A stretch of 64,000 nucleotides of DNA. It comes from Skeletonema tropicum (taxonomy: Eukaryota > Bacillariophyta > Thalassiosirophyceae > Thalassiosirales > Thalassiosiraceae). Of the stretch, positions 30,478 through 42,713 are shown piece after piece (position 1 is the first letter of the stretch; each line of letters begins with the position of its first letter). Made by a program: the position numbers and the translations under genes. The notes beneath the pieces were generated by a model. It was given only the letters and a program-made list of their open reading frames with translations, had not been told where the DNA came from and ran no database searches. Location: positions 1,674,001 through 1,738,000 of the forward strand of contig CM074131.1 in NCBI GenBank assembly GCA_037178625.1, written 5' to 3'.

Positions 30478-31851
30478 CTAAGCAAAGAAGATGATAAACA
30501 TCATGATAAAAAGAACTACAATCCCCAACACCTTCATGGCCAAAGCTCTATTCGTCTGTAAATTTTGTAACGTGTCAGTCAAAGTGGCCAAACTCAAATT
30601 CAAGTTGGAATTGGCATCTTCCACATTGTCCTCCACTCGCTGTACCATATCCCTATGTTCATTCACCATCACTGCCAATTTGTTGAATATTGTTCCAAGT
30701 TCCACAATGTTGGATTCCACTTGAGACATGGCGTCGGCACGTTGTCGTAAATAGTCTTGATCGGGGATGAGCTGCATTTGACTTTGTGTTCCCATGCTGG
30801 ATTCCATTTGCTGAATTTCCATTGGTGTCATGGGAACGTGAGATTGATTATTCGAATCGGGATAGTAGGAGGATGTACCACCGGAGAAGCTTGGCATTGA
30901 TCCACCACCTGCGTCATATGGACCAGAGCTGGAATGTCGCAATCGAAGTCCATCTGATAGACCACCACCGTATGCACCACCGAGTCCGTGTGGACGTGGG
31001 AGCTGTGAACTACTCTCCCCAGCGGGGAGACCACCCATCTCATCTTGATGCCGTTGTGCCATTGACATCATGCCACTTGTCAAGTCTAATCCCATGGATG
31101 TGTTATTCATTCCTCCTCTTCCTCCTCCCAATCCACCAGACATTCCTCCCAAATCTCCGAATGAGGATGTACGTTGATCTCCACCATACACGGCCGGTTT
31201 GTTCATAAGTGATACCAATTCTTCATCCCCCCCAACATTCTGTCCATCCGATCCATCCCCATCCCCACCAAACACTCGTCTCTTCCTTTGACTGGCGTCC
31301 TTCATACCATCACTCCGTTCCTCCAAAACTGCCTTGAACCCGCTCGTAGTCTTAACAAAGTCTTCTTTCAGCTGACCAACCAAATTACTCGCTTCCATTC
31401 CAGCCTGTGAATTCTTCCCCAATCGTCTCTTGGACCGTTCCAGCACGATACTCGCCTCCTCCAACCTCGAATGCAACCCCTCCACATTCGATTTGATGCG
31501 CAGCACTAAAGCATCGGCGCGTTCGTTGGCCGATTCATCGGAGAACATTCGTGTGCCCCCTGCACCTGTCTTGACGAGGCGGGATAACTCTGCTAGTAGT
31601 GCCGAGGTGGTGGACACGTCACGTGATATTTCCGATGCTGTGGTACGAAAGAGACGTAGTTCTGCCATGGCTGGATCGTTGGCTACTTTGTTTTTGTTAT
31701 TGGGATGTGTGGACATGCTGTCCCCCGACGGTTGTGAAGAGGAGGCTGATTGTACAGATGTTGAAGAGGCACCTCCACGGATGGAAGTCATGGCTCCTTT
31801 CGCTGGAATGGATCGGGCCATGGCAAAGAATTCATCGGTTCGGTCTGCCAT
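30478..31851 (-). CDS. Sed5/syntaxin-5-type Qa-SNARE with His at the zero layer
   Basis: Golgi t-SNARE for ER-Golgi and intra-Golgi fusion. The 457-aa protein starts MADRTDEFFAMA, the DRT-x-EF Sly1-binding motif typical of Sed5. It has an Habc-like helical region (about 60-190), a long Gly/Ser/Met-rich linker (about 195-345), the SNARE helix (RADAMSQVESNIVELGTIF through VQRVEDNVEDA) and a C-terminal anchor (VLGIVVLFIMMFIIFFA). The ionic zero layer, Gln in the VxEQ context of essentially all Qa-SNAREs, is His399 here (VNEHRDMVQRV; codon CAT at 30657-30655). The start is secure. It is divergent from the myosin gene. The family call is sure; the effect of the His is unknown. Confidence 0.93.
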   Translation of the reverse strand: MADRTDEFFAMARSIPAKGAMTSIRGGASSTSVQSASSSQPSGDSMSTHPNNKNKVANDPAMAELRLFRTTASEISRDVSTTSALLAELSRLVKTGAGGTRMFSDESANERADALVLRIKSNVEGLHSRLEEASIVLERSKRRLGKNSQAGMEASNLVGQLKEDFVKTTSGFKAVLEERSDGMKDASQRKRRVFGGDGDGSDGQNVGGDEELVSLMNKPAVYGGDQRTSSFGDLGGMSGGLGGGRGGMNNTSMGLDLTSGMMSMAQRHQDEMGGLPAGESSSQLPRPHGLGGAYGGGLSDGLRLRHSSSGPYDAGGGSMPSFSGGTSSYYPDSNNQSHVPMTPMEIQQMESSMGTQSQMQLIPDQDYLRQRADAMSQVESNIVELGTIFNKLAVMVNEHRDMVQRVEDNVEDANSNLNLSLATLTDTLQNLQTNRALAMKVLGIVVLFIMMFIIFFA

Positions 31852-32218
31852 GATGGAAAAGACTGATAAATATAGAGTGTTATGCTGCCTTTGCTGCTGC
31901 TATGATCTCTCCGCCCTGCGATACTTATCTACTTGATTGAATCTCTTCTATATTGATATCCGTTATCCTCACAGTCAAGTTGATTTGCAGTGGAAAAGTG
32001 GAAAATGAAATCAAGAGATCTGAATGACGAAAATGACTGCAGATTCTCGCTTTTAGACGGATGGGTGATTCTCGCTTTTGCCTTTGAGAGATAGACGGCA
32101 ATAATCGACAGTCAATGCATTCCGTTACTGCTTTACTGCCAATGATATGGACGGCAGGGAACTATCTAATGCAGTGGTAGTAGTAGTGGGATAAATCAAC
32201 CAGCTCACTTAAACGTGA
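31852..32218. promoter_or_regulatory. Bidirectional promoter, syntaxin/myosin
   Basis: A 367-bp spacer between two divergent start codons. It contains a partial direct repeat, GATTCTCGCTTTTAGACGG and GATTCTCGCTTTTGCC (32041-32083). No known factor site is claimed. Confidence 0.4.
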
Positions 32219-35200
32219 TGCAATACTCGAGTATGAACACCTCGATGACGCCTAGAACGCCTGGCAAAGCTGCGGTGGGCACTGTGGATGTGGTGAGTTG
32301 ATTTTACTGCCAGATAGATAAAGTTTGTGTGTAGGTGATGTGTACTATCTGCAATGCAATGCTATGATGCCCCAAACTGTTACTGAATCATCATTACTTC
32401 TGTATTCTACTACTCATATCGTTTAGGTGACGGGCAAGGCCAAAGTGGAGTACTTTCTCGACCCAACCCTCGTCTTACCAAGCGACTCAAATGACAATGC
32501 TCTCACTACACCAGCAACTCGAACACCCGCCAAACGAAAGGTCGACGAAAGCGATGATTCGGCCCTCTTCAACTCCAAACATCTCTTCATGCCCTGCTCC
32601 ATCGTTAAGGAAATCGAGGTCGACGAAGAGGATAAGGTAGAGGGAGAAGTGCCAGTGTTGGTCAAAACATCAGATGGACAATTGCACAAAATTCGTGACA
32701 AAAATCAGCTTACTCAACTTGTAGCTCCAGATGATTACACCGGTATTCCGGATGTGTTGCATCTACCCAATGTTACTGAAGCGAGTTTACTCCATGCATT
32801 ACGTGTGAGGTACAAACGCGACGAGATTTATACCAGTGCTGGACCTATCCTCATGTCAGTCAACCCATACAAATCCATCACTTTGCCAGGAGGGGAGGAT
32901 ATTTATTCCGATTCACGTATGATGTTGTATCGTAATTCGACGAAGGGAATGATGACTGGGTTGGAAACACCCTCGAAGAATAGTGCAGCAGCAGTCAACA
33001 ATGGTAACGCACTTCCATGTCACTTGTTCCAAGTGGCAGATCGTGCGCTCAACTCATTATTGTCATCTGTCATGACAACTGAGATTGAACCGCACATGGA
33101 GGAAGAGGATCCAATGATCATGATGGAGAAAGATCATGATCAAAAGAGGAAGAATCATGTTGTGAGGAATCAAAGTGTTATTATTAGTGGGGAGAGTGGT
33201 GCAGGGAAGACTGAAGCGACAAAGAAAATTATGCAATACCTTGCTCGTGTGACCAAAGTCAAGGGGACAGCAGACAACAACAACAACAACAACACGGAAA
33301 ACGGAGAAACCAATGGTAAAATGGCATCGTTGGAAGATCGTGTACTTTCATCCAACCCTCTTCTGGAAAGTTTTGGTAATGCACGTACTTTGAAAAACGA
33401 CAACTCTTCTCGATTCGGAAAGTTCATTAAAATATCATTCAACACCAAGACCGGTGGTATTGTCGGAGCTACAATCTCCAACTACCTTTTGGAAAAGACA
33501 CGTATTACAACTCAAATCGAGGGCGAACGAAACTATCACATCTTTTATCAACTCTTTTCGGCTGCTGATGAGGCAACTCTTGAAAAGTTTGGCCTTGAAA
33601 AAGGAATTGCCAACTTTCGTTATCTTGGTAACCGTGCGACATTGAAGAGCCGTCGTGATGTTAGTGGGTTTGCCGAGACAATGACATGCCTTAGTCAGAT
33701 TGGTTTGTCAGACAGTGAGAAGGATGATGTTTTGGGTATTATCGCTGCTGTCCTTCACATTGGAAATATTGACTTTGAGTTGGACAGTGGTGATGATGAG
33801 GATCACTCTGGAGCTGGTGACAAGGCAAAAATTACAGCATCGAGCGAGGATAGTCTGAAGAGGGCATGCGCCTTGCTAGGTTTGGAAGAAGCAAGTGTTT
33901 CGGAAGCTATGCTTACCAAGTTGTTGAGTGTGGGAGGAAAGACGATCCACAAGCCTCAAGATGTGGCTCAAGCTTGTGACAAACGTGACGCTCTTGCGAA
34001 ACTTGTATATTCAAGCCTGTTCACTTGGATGGTTAGTAAGGTAAATGCCACGCTGGCGTCACAAGACGCGGTCATTGCGGCGGAGCCTGGGTTTTCTCCA
34101 CCGCCTGTCAAGTACAATCCCGACCCCACTGGATTCATCGGAGTTCTAGATATCTACGGTTTCGAGAACTTTGACAACAATGGATTCGAACAACTGCTGA
34201 TTAATTACGCCAATGAAAAGCTGCAAAGGCATTTCAACCGGCACTTATTTGAAGTCGAACAGAACTTGTATGCATCTGAGGGAGTTGATTGGACTTACAT
34301 CAGCTTCAACGATAACAAGCCCTGTTTAGAACTAATCGAAGGTGGTGGTGGTAACGTGGGACTCTTAAGCACACTTGATGATTGCGGTGGTATGGGAACG
34401 GCAGCTGAACGTGACGTTAATTTCTTGGCACAAATCCACCAGAAATTCGGTGGTTCTACTAAGGGGGGTTCCAATAATAGCGCGGCTAAGAAGAAGAAAA
34501 AGAAGAAGCCAACGACCTCCGGCCAGAAGGAGAATGAAGCTCATCCGAATTTTATTATGCCTAAATTCCGTCAAGACCGTGAGTTTATTGTGATTCACTA
34601 TGCCGGCGAAGTACGCTACACTGTTACTGGATTCGTTGAAAAGAATGTCGAGACTTTGAGCAATGAGTTGAAAGACCTCGGCGCATCTTCATCAAAGACA
34701 TTTACCGTCGGTATGTTTGCAACTACAAGTCAACCCAGTACGTCACCCGACACCACTGGAACTCCAGCACGTAGATCTACAATTAGAGGAGTCAGTGTTG
34801 CGTCTCAGTTCAGGACTTCTTTGCAGATGCTTGTAATGGATTTGGAATGTACCCAGCCGCATTATGTCCGATGCATCAAACCAAATACTTTGAAAGCACC
34901 TAATGCATTTGAGTCTGGGGAAGTTTTGCGTCAACTTCGTTATGCAGGAATGATGGAGACAATTCGTATTCGCCGAGAAGGGTATGCTTTAAGAGAGGAG
35001 CACGAAAGTTTTTATAAGAGGTTTCACCTTTTGTTGTCATCAGCAGAAGCGAAGAAGGGCGACGGAATCAGTCACTTGGTACAGGTTCTGTCAAAGAGAT
35101 TAAATCTCACAGATGCTGAGTGGCAAATAGGCCACACGAAAATCTTCCTGAAGAGAGAACTAGCGAGCAAGCTTGAATTCCTAGCTCATTTACGTGTTCA

Positions 35201-38200
35201 CATTGCAGCTCGAATCGTAGGAAAGTTCTGTCGCAGAGTTGCTCGAAATAGAGCAAGCAAACTGTTGATATCATGGGCAAGATTCCGTGTGTTTGTTCTG
35301 CGCAGAAATCGCAAAATCGCTGCCGTCAATAAAATCTCATCTGCCTTCCGCATGCACCAGGAGCGTAAAGCTTACCGATCAGTGTTGGTGTGCGCGATTC
35401 GTTTGCAGTGTCTTGGCCGTAGGATTGTGGCACGCGAAAGGGCGAAAAGGCTACGAGACCCGTACTGGGATAAGACATTCAAAGAGTTGGATGTTCTTCA
35501 TAAAGAAATGTTATCTCAGCTGGACAAGGCAGCCGGTGCAAAAGACTTCAAATCAGCTGCAAAGCTGGAGATGAAAATGTAAGTTTTCCTCAATTGGCCT
35601 TGCATCCAGGATTTTTTTTCACATTGACTGACCCATTTCCACCTCGCACCATTCCACAGAGCTCCGCTGAAAGAAGCACTGGAAAAGAAACGTCCGCTGA
35701 CACGCAGTGTTTTAGAAAGCAGGATTTCTGAAGTTCAAACATTGCTCGATGACGCTGTTGCAAGGAAAGATTTCCAGGAGTGCGCCCCCCTTCAAGATAA
35801 ACTTGAAGAGCTCGTCAAACAGAGAGCTGACCTCCCTACTTTAGAGGAACTGAAAGAAGCTGTTCGGCTAGCTGAGGAAGAAGTCGCCAATGCAGCCGCT
35901 CGAAGAGATTTTACTGGTGCAGCGTCGGCTCAGGCTGCTCTGGATAAAGCTAATGAAAGACTTCAAGAGGTGACAGGATCCGAAGGAGATGTTGTAGAAG
36001 AGGATAGCCCCCCAAGCAGGTTTCAATCGCGGGCAGATCTAGAAGCTGCCATAATTGAAGTATCTAAACGCATCGATGACGCAATTGTAAAGAAACAGTT
36101 CAACAAAGCTACAGAATATCAAACTGAACTTGATGAACTGGAGAAACTCAGGCCGACACTTCCGTCTATCGAAGAACTTGAAACCAAACTAAACGAAGCC
36201 AAGTCTTTGATGGATGAAGCAATCAAGAAAAAGAACTTTAAAGACGCAGATTCTTTGCATAAAGATGTTGACGATCTGGAGAAGAAACTAGAAGAAGAGA
36301 GGTCGAAGATGACATTAAGCGAGGATGAACCTCCTCCAGAGGAGGATGTGCCAGCATTCACTAATGAGGCAGGTGACACAATAGTCTTCGAAAATCGTCA
36401 CAAACTCGTTGAAGAAATCAATCGTTACAAGGCGCTTCTGCAGAGTGCACTTGATGCAAAGAAGTTTAAGGACGCATCTCGGCACCAAGAATCCCTGGAC
36501 AAACTAGAAGAGTTGAAGCCAATGCTTCCTACAGCTGAAGAGCTTGTTGAACAATTGTCGAAAAAGAAGACAGAAATGAATGATGCCATTGAGAAGAAAG
36601 ACTTTGAAAATGCCGAGAAGCTAAACGAAGAAGTTGAAGCCCTCGAAAAGAAGCTTGAAGAAGAGCGAAAACACGCACCTCCTCCCCCAAAACAAGAACC
36701 TCTCCCCCCGAAACAAACGGCTTCGTCAGCACCTGTCGTAGTCAAAGCTCCAATCAAAGCAGCATTCAAAGACAAAACCAACTCAATAGACATTGGAAAA
36801 GCTACCGCTAAAGCTGATACTGCTTCTGTTTACAGTCACCGCAGTGGAAGTGTCTATCCCCGGTCTGTCAAGTCTGCTGTAACAATACAAAATGTGAGAC
36901 CAGTATCAAAGCTCCGACCAAAGGCTCCCATGATTGCCAGTAAAGATAACACAGTGTTGGCAGTAACCCAATTATTGGCGAGCAAGCGTGGAGATGCAGC
37001 AATCATCACTGACGAGAGTGGAGGGCTTGCAGGTATCATTACTGATACAGACGTTACTCGGCGTGTCGTTGCCAAACAGCTGCCAGCATCATCGACTCGA
37101 GTGTCTGACGTGATGACTCCGAACCCATCATGTGTATCCATGTCTGATCCGGCGACAGACGCGTTGGTGACCATGGTAGAGAATCGTTTCCGTCATTTGC
37201 CAGTAACAGATGATAGTGGCGCAATTGTTGGAGTGTTGGATATTGCGAAGTGTTTGAATGATGCGATTTCGAAGCTTGAGAAGAGCCAAGAGAAGGGCAG
37301 TAGTGCGGCAGAGGATGCTGTAAAGCAGATGGCAAGCTTACAAGGTGCTGGAGGCAACCAAGCAGCTGCATTGCAGGCACTTCTTGGTCCTTTGCTGTCT
37401 CAAGCGTTCAGTGGTCAGTCGTCACCAACGTTGCGCACTATCTTGGCAGGTAAGCCATCTACGATTGTGTCTCCTCGCACTACATTGCAAGAGACAGGTA
37501 TGATGATGGCGGAAGCGCGAAAGGCAGCTCTGGTTGTTGACAGTGGAGTATTGGTTGGTATTTTTGGGTTCAAGGACATGATGAGCCGTGCTATAGCTAA
37601 GGAGCTTCCGCTTGATCTGACTCCAGTGTCGACTGTGATGACACCTAATCCCGAGGCAGTATCTCCTGATACGACAGTGATCGAAGCACTTCAAATCATG
37701 CACGATAACAAGTTCCTGACTTTGCCTGTGTGTGAGTCCAATGGCAGTGTGATTGGAATTGTGGACGTGATGGACTGTGTGTATGCGTCAGGAGGGGCTG
37801 AAGGATGGAGGTCAATCTTTTCAAGTGCGATGGAGTGCGATGATGATACTGCTTCAGTTTACAGTCACCACAGTGGCAATGGAAGTGTGTATCCTCGGTC
37901 TGTCATGTCAACTAAGAGTCGAAAGAAAGAAGGCATGCCTGTGTCCAAGCTTCGACCAAAGGCTCCGATGGTGTCTTCGTCGAACGACACAGTGTTGGCA
38001 GTAACCCAATTATTGGCGAGCAAGCGTGGAGATGCAGCAATCATCACTGACGAGAGTGGAGGGCTTGCAGGTATCATTACTGATACAGACGTTACTCGGC
38101 GTGTCGTTGCCAAACAGCTGCCAGCATCATCGACTCGAGTGTCTGACGTGATGACTCCGAACCCATCATGTGTATCCATGTCTGATCCGGCGACAGACGC

Positions 38201-41200
38201 GTTGGTGACCATGGTAGAGAATCGTTTCCGTCATTTGCCAGTAACAGATGATAGTGGCGCAATTGTTGGAGTGTTGGATATTGCGAAGTGTTTGAATGAT
38301 GCGATTTCGAAGCTTGAGAAGAGCCAAGAGAAGGGCAGTAGTGCGGCAGAGGATGCTGTGAAGCAGATGGCAAGCTTACAAGGTGCTGGAGGCAACCAAG
38401 CCGCGGCATTGCAGGCACTTCTTGGTCCTTTGCTGTCTCAAGCGTTCAGTGGTCAGTCGTCACCCACGTTGCGCACTATCTTGGCGGGTAAGCCTTCTAC
38501 GATTGTGTCTCCGCGTACTACATTGCAAGAGACAGGTATGATGATGGCAGAAGCTAGGAAGGCAGCACTAGTTGTTGACAGTGGAGTATTGGTTGGTATT
38601 TTTGGGTTCAAGGACATGATGAGCCGTGCCATAGCTAAGGAGCTTCCGCTTGATCTGACTCCAGTGTCGACTGTGATGACACCTAATCCCGAGGCAGTAT
38701 CCCCTGATACGACAGTGATCGAAGCACTTCAAATCATGCACGATAACAAGTTCCTGACTTTGCCTGTGTGTGAGTCTAATGGCAGTGTGGTTGGAATTGT
38801 TGACGTGATGGACTGTGTGTATGCGTCAGGAGGGGCGGAAGGATGGAGGTCGATCTTTTCAAGCGCGATGGAGTGCGATGATTTGACCGAGACTGCTTCT
38901 GTTTTCAGCAACCGTGGTGGTAGTGTGTATCCTCGGTCTGTCATGTCAACTAAGAGTCGAAAGAAAGAAGGCATGCCTGTGTCCAAGCTTCGACCAAAGG
39001 CTCCGATGGTGTCTTCTTCGACTGACTCAGTACTAGCAGTCACTCAATTACTAGCAAGCAAGCGCGGAGATGCAGCAATCATCACTGACGAGAGTGGAGG
39101 GCTTGCAGGTATCATTACTGATACAGACGTTACTCGGCGTGTCGTTGCCAAACAGCTGCCAGCATCATCGACTCGAGTGTCTGACGTGATGACTCCGAAC
39201 CCATCATGTGTATCCATGTCTGATCCGGCGACAGACGCGTTGGTGACCATGGTAGAGAATCGTTTCCGTCATTTGCCAGTAACAGATGATAGTGGCGCAA
39301 TTGTTGGAGTGTTGGATATTGCGAAGTGTTTGAATGATGCGATTTCGAAGCTTGAGAAGAGCCAAGAGAAGGGCAGTAGTGCGGCAGAGGATGCTGTGAA
39401 GCAGATGGCAAGCTTACAAGGTGCTGGAGGCAACCAAGCCGCGGCATTGCAGGCACTTCTTGGTCCTTTGCTGTCTCAAGCGTTCAGTGGTCAGTCGTCA
39501 CCCACGTTGCGCACTATCTTGGCAGGTAAGCCATCTACGATTGTGTCTCCGCGTGCTACATTGCAAGAGACAGGTATGATGATGGCAGAAGCTAGGAAGG
39601 CAGCACTAGTTGTTGACAGTGGAGTATTGGTTGGTATTTTTGGGTTCAAGGACATGATGAGCCGTGCCATAGCTAAGGAGCTTCCGCTTGATCTGACTCC
39701 AGTGTCGACTGTGATGACACCTAATCCCGAGGCAGTATCCCCTGATACGACAGTGATCGAAGCACTTCAAATCATGCACGATAACAAGTTCCTGACTTTG
39801 CCTGTGTGTGAGTCTAATGGCAGTGTGGTTGGAATTGTTGACGTAATGGACTGTGTGTATGCGTCAGGAGGGGCGGAAGGATGGAGGTCGATCTTTTCAA
39901 GCGCAATGGAGTGTGATGATTTGACGGAGACTGCTTCAGTTTACAGTCACCGTGGCGGAAGTGTGTATCCTCGGTCTGTCATGTCAACTAAGAGTCGAAA
40001 GAAAGAAGGCATGCCTGTGTCCAAGCTTCGACCAAAGGCTCCGATGGTGTCTTCTTCGACCGACTCAGTACTAGCAGTTACTCAATTATTAGCAAGCAAG
40101 CGCGGAGATGCAGCAATCATCACTGACGAGAGTGGAGGGCTTGCAGGTATCATTACTGATACAGACGTTACTCGGCGTGTCGTTGCCAAACAGCTGCCAG
40201 CATCATCGACTCGAGTGTCTGACGTGATGACTCCGAACCCATCATGTGTATCCATGTCTGATCCGGCGACAGACGCGTTGGTGACCATGGTAGAGAATCG
40301 TTTCCGTCATTTGCCAGTAACAGATGATAGTGGCGCAATTGTTGGAGTGTTGGATATTGCGAAGTGTTTGAATGATGCGATTTCGAAGCTTGAGAAGAGC
40401 CAAGAGAAGGGCAGTAGTGCGGCAGAGGATGCTGTGAAGCAGATGGCAAGCTTACAAGGTGCTGGAGGCAACCAAGCCGCGGCATTGCAGGCACTTCTTG
40501 GTCCTTTGCTGTCTCAAGCGTTCAGTGGTCAGTCGTCACCCACGTTGCGCACTATCTTGGCAGGTAAGCCATCTACGATTGTGTCTCCGCGTGCAACTTT
40601 GCAAGAGACAGGTATGATGATGGCAGAAGCTAGGAAGGCAGCACTAGTTGTTGACAGTGGAGTATTGGTTGGTATTTTTGGGTTCAAGGACATGATGAGC
40701 CGTGCCATGGCTAAGGAGCTTCCGCTTGATCTGACTCCAGTGTCGACTGTGATGACACCTAATCCCGAGGCAGTATCTCCTGATACGACAGTGATCGAAG
40801 CACTTCAAATCATGCACGATAACAAGTTCCTGACTTTGCCTGTGTGTGAGTCTAATGGCAGTGTGGTTGGAATTGTTGACGTGATGGACTGTGTGTATGC
40901 GTCAGGAGGGGCGGAAGGATGGAGGTCGATCTTTTCAAGTGCAATGGAGTGTGATGATTTGACCGAGACTGCCTCTGTTTACAGTCGCCGTAGTGCCTCT
41001 GTTCGTGTTGAGAAAAAATCTCAAATGGACAATAATAGACCCGTGTCCAAGCTACGCCCAAAGAAGCCAATTCTTCAAAATAAATCTGAAACTGTGCTAG
41101 CAGTTACTCAAATGTTAGCAAGCAAGCGCGGAGATGCAGCAATCATCACTGACGACAGAGGAGGTCTTGCAGGCATCATCACTGATACAGACGTTACTCG

Positions 41201-42527
41201 GCGTGTCGTTGCCAAAGAGCTGTCAGCTTCTGCGACAATTGTGTCTAGTGTCATGACTCCTAACCCATCTTGTGTATCCATGTCAGACTCTGCAATGGAT
41301 GCTATGTTAACCATGGTAGAGAATCGTTTCCGTCATTTGCCAGTAACAGATGATAGTGGCTCAATTGTTGGAGTGTTGGATATTGCGAAATGTTTGAACG
41401 ATGCCATCACTAAGCTTGAACGTACTCAAGAGAAGAATGCTTCTTCTACGGACGACGCCTTGAAGCAGATGGCAAGCTTGCAAGGAGCTGGAGGACAAGC
41501 CGCTGCATTGCAGGCTCTCTTGGCACCGCTGTTGGCTCAGGCATTAGGGGGGGGGAAGTCTCCCACACTCAGGTCTATCTTGGCAGGTAAGCCTTCTACG
41601 ATTGTGTCTCCGCGTGCTACTTTGCAAGAGACAGGTATGATGATGGCGGAAGCGAGAAAGGCGGCTCTGGTTGTTGAGGATAATGTGCTTGTTGGAATCT
41701 TTGGCTTCAAGGACATGATGACTCGAGCGATTGCGAAAGAATTGCCATTGAAACTCACGGCCGTGTCTTCGGTGATGACACCAAACCCCGAATCAGTATC
41801 CCCTGATACGACAGTGCTTGAGGCCCTTCAAATCATGCACGATAACAAGTTCTTGACTTTGCCTGTCTGCGAGGAAGATGGTGGCGTTGTTGGTTTGGTC
41901 GATGTCATGGACTGCGTGCATGCCTCTGGAGGGGCTGATGGCTGGAGGTCTTTATTTGATACCGCTCTTGACCAAGATGATGTATCATCTGTATGCTCAG
42001 ACATTGCTAGTCTAAGCAGGCCAGTAGTCATGGCTGTCCCCCCTAATAACATTCCAGCTCAAGTAGACATTGGTGGCGGTGCTGCGTTTGATGAGATGTC
42101 TGTGGGAGAGAGCCTAACACAAGCTCATATCCCTGCAACTCCCGGATCATTTCGGAAATCGCCTTCGTCTTCAGGTGAACTCGTTGCATACAAGATCGTT
42201 GATGGCGACGGTCATACTTATGTGATACGCGCTCAGAGAACAATCGAGTCTATTGCCAAAGCGCTTGAAGGAAAGGTCTCCTCGTTTGACCCATCTGTAA
42301 CCGTTTTCAAATACTACGACGAAGATGGTGATGAGATTCTTATCAAGAGTGATGAATGCGTCGACGAAGCTGTAAGCGCATCTGTACAGGCTGGGAATAA
42401 AGCCGTCAAATTATCAATGAAAACTCTGTCAAGTTCATCGAATAATACGTTATTGTTGGCGGGTGGAGCAGGTTTAGTGGCAGCGGTAGCATTGGGTGCT
42501 ATGATGCTGCTCAAGCCAAAGAAGTAG
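32219..42527 (+). CDS. Giant diatom myosin (class XXIX type): motor, IQ, UVR-like repeats, 20 CBS motifs, PB1, membrane anchor
   Basis: Three exons (32219-32293, 32427-35578, 35660-42527) join in frame to 3,364 aa. The motor occupies about 70-940, with P-loop GESGAGKT near 280, switch I NDNSSRFGKF near 349 and switch II DIYGFENF near 600. IQ-like basic helices lie at about 953-1037. Six or seven UVR-like helical hairpins (pattern DDAI-x-KK-x-F-x-x-A) follow at about 1045-1330. Then come five tandem units of four CBS motifs each, starting near residues 1491, 1837, 2183, 2529 and 2871. A PB1 domain (about 3249-3330) and a C-terminal membrane helix (LLLAGGAGLVAAVALGAMMLL) end the protein. Without the motor, the CBS-PB1-anchor part has the layout of plant CBSCBSPB proteins. 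The role is probably actin-based movement of a membrane with nucleotide sensing by CBS; cargo unknown. Confidence 0.93.
36903..41980 (+). repeat. Five tandem four-CBS coding units, period 1038 bp
   Basis: Anchoring on GTGTCCAAGC (Val-Ser-Lys-Leu-Arg-Pro), units start at 36903, 37941, 38979, 40017 and 41043: three periods of exactly 1038 bp and one of 1026. Units 1-4 share long stretches of identical DNA, including synonymous sites. Unit 5 differs at many codons and carries small deletions (for example in the Gln/Ala-rich link). Each unit encodes four CBS motifs around a Gln/Ala-rich helix. Confidence 0.95.
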
Positions 42528-42713
42528 TCGCAGAAAATATATTATTATGCGTTGTAATTATTTATCAGAATCTCTTTATCGTTACACTTTGATCTTAGCC
42601 TGCTTGGATGTAGTATATTTTCTATTTCCTGTTTGTGTATGGTGTATGATGTGGTGTAAATAGTTTATGAATGGTTGAATGTTGCAACAAATCGACGCAG
42701 TCATAGTTCTGGA

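Noticed and set aside
36854..41070. Minus-strand frames of about 68-115 codons repeating five times
   Set aside because: They are antisense shadows of the five repeated CBS coding units.
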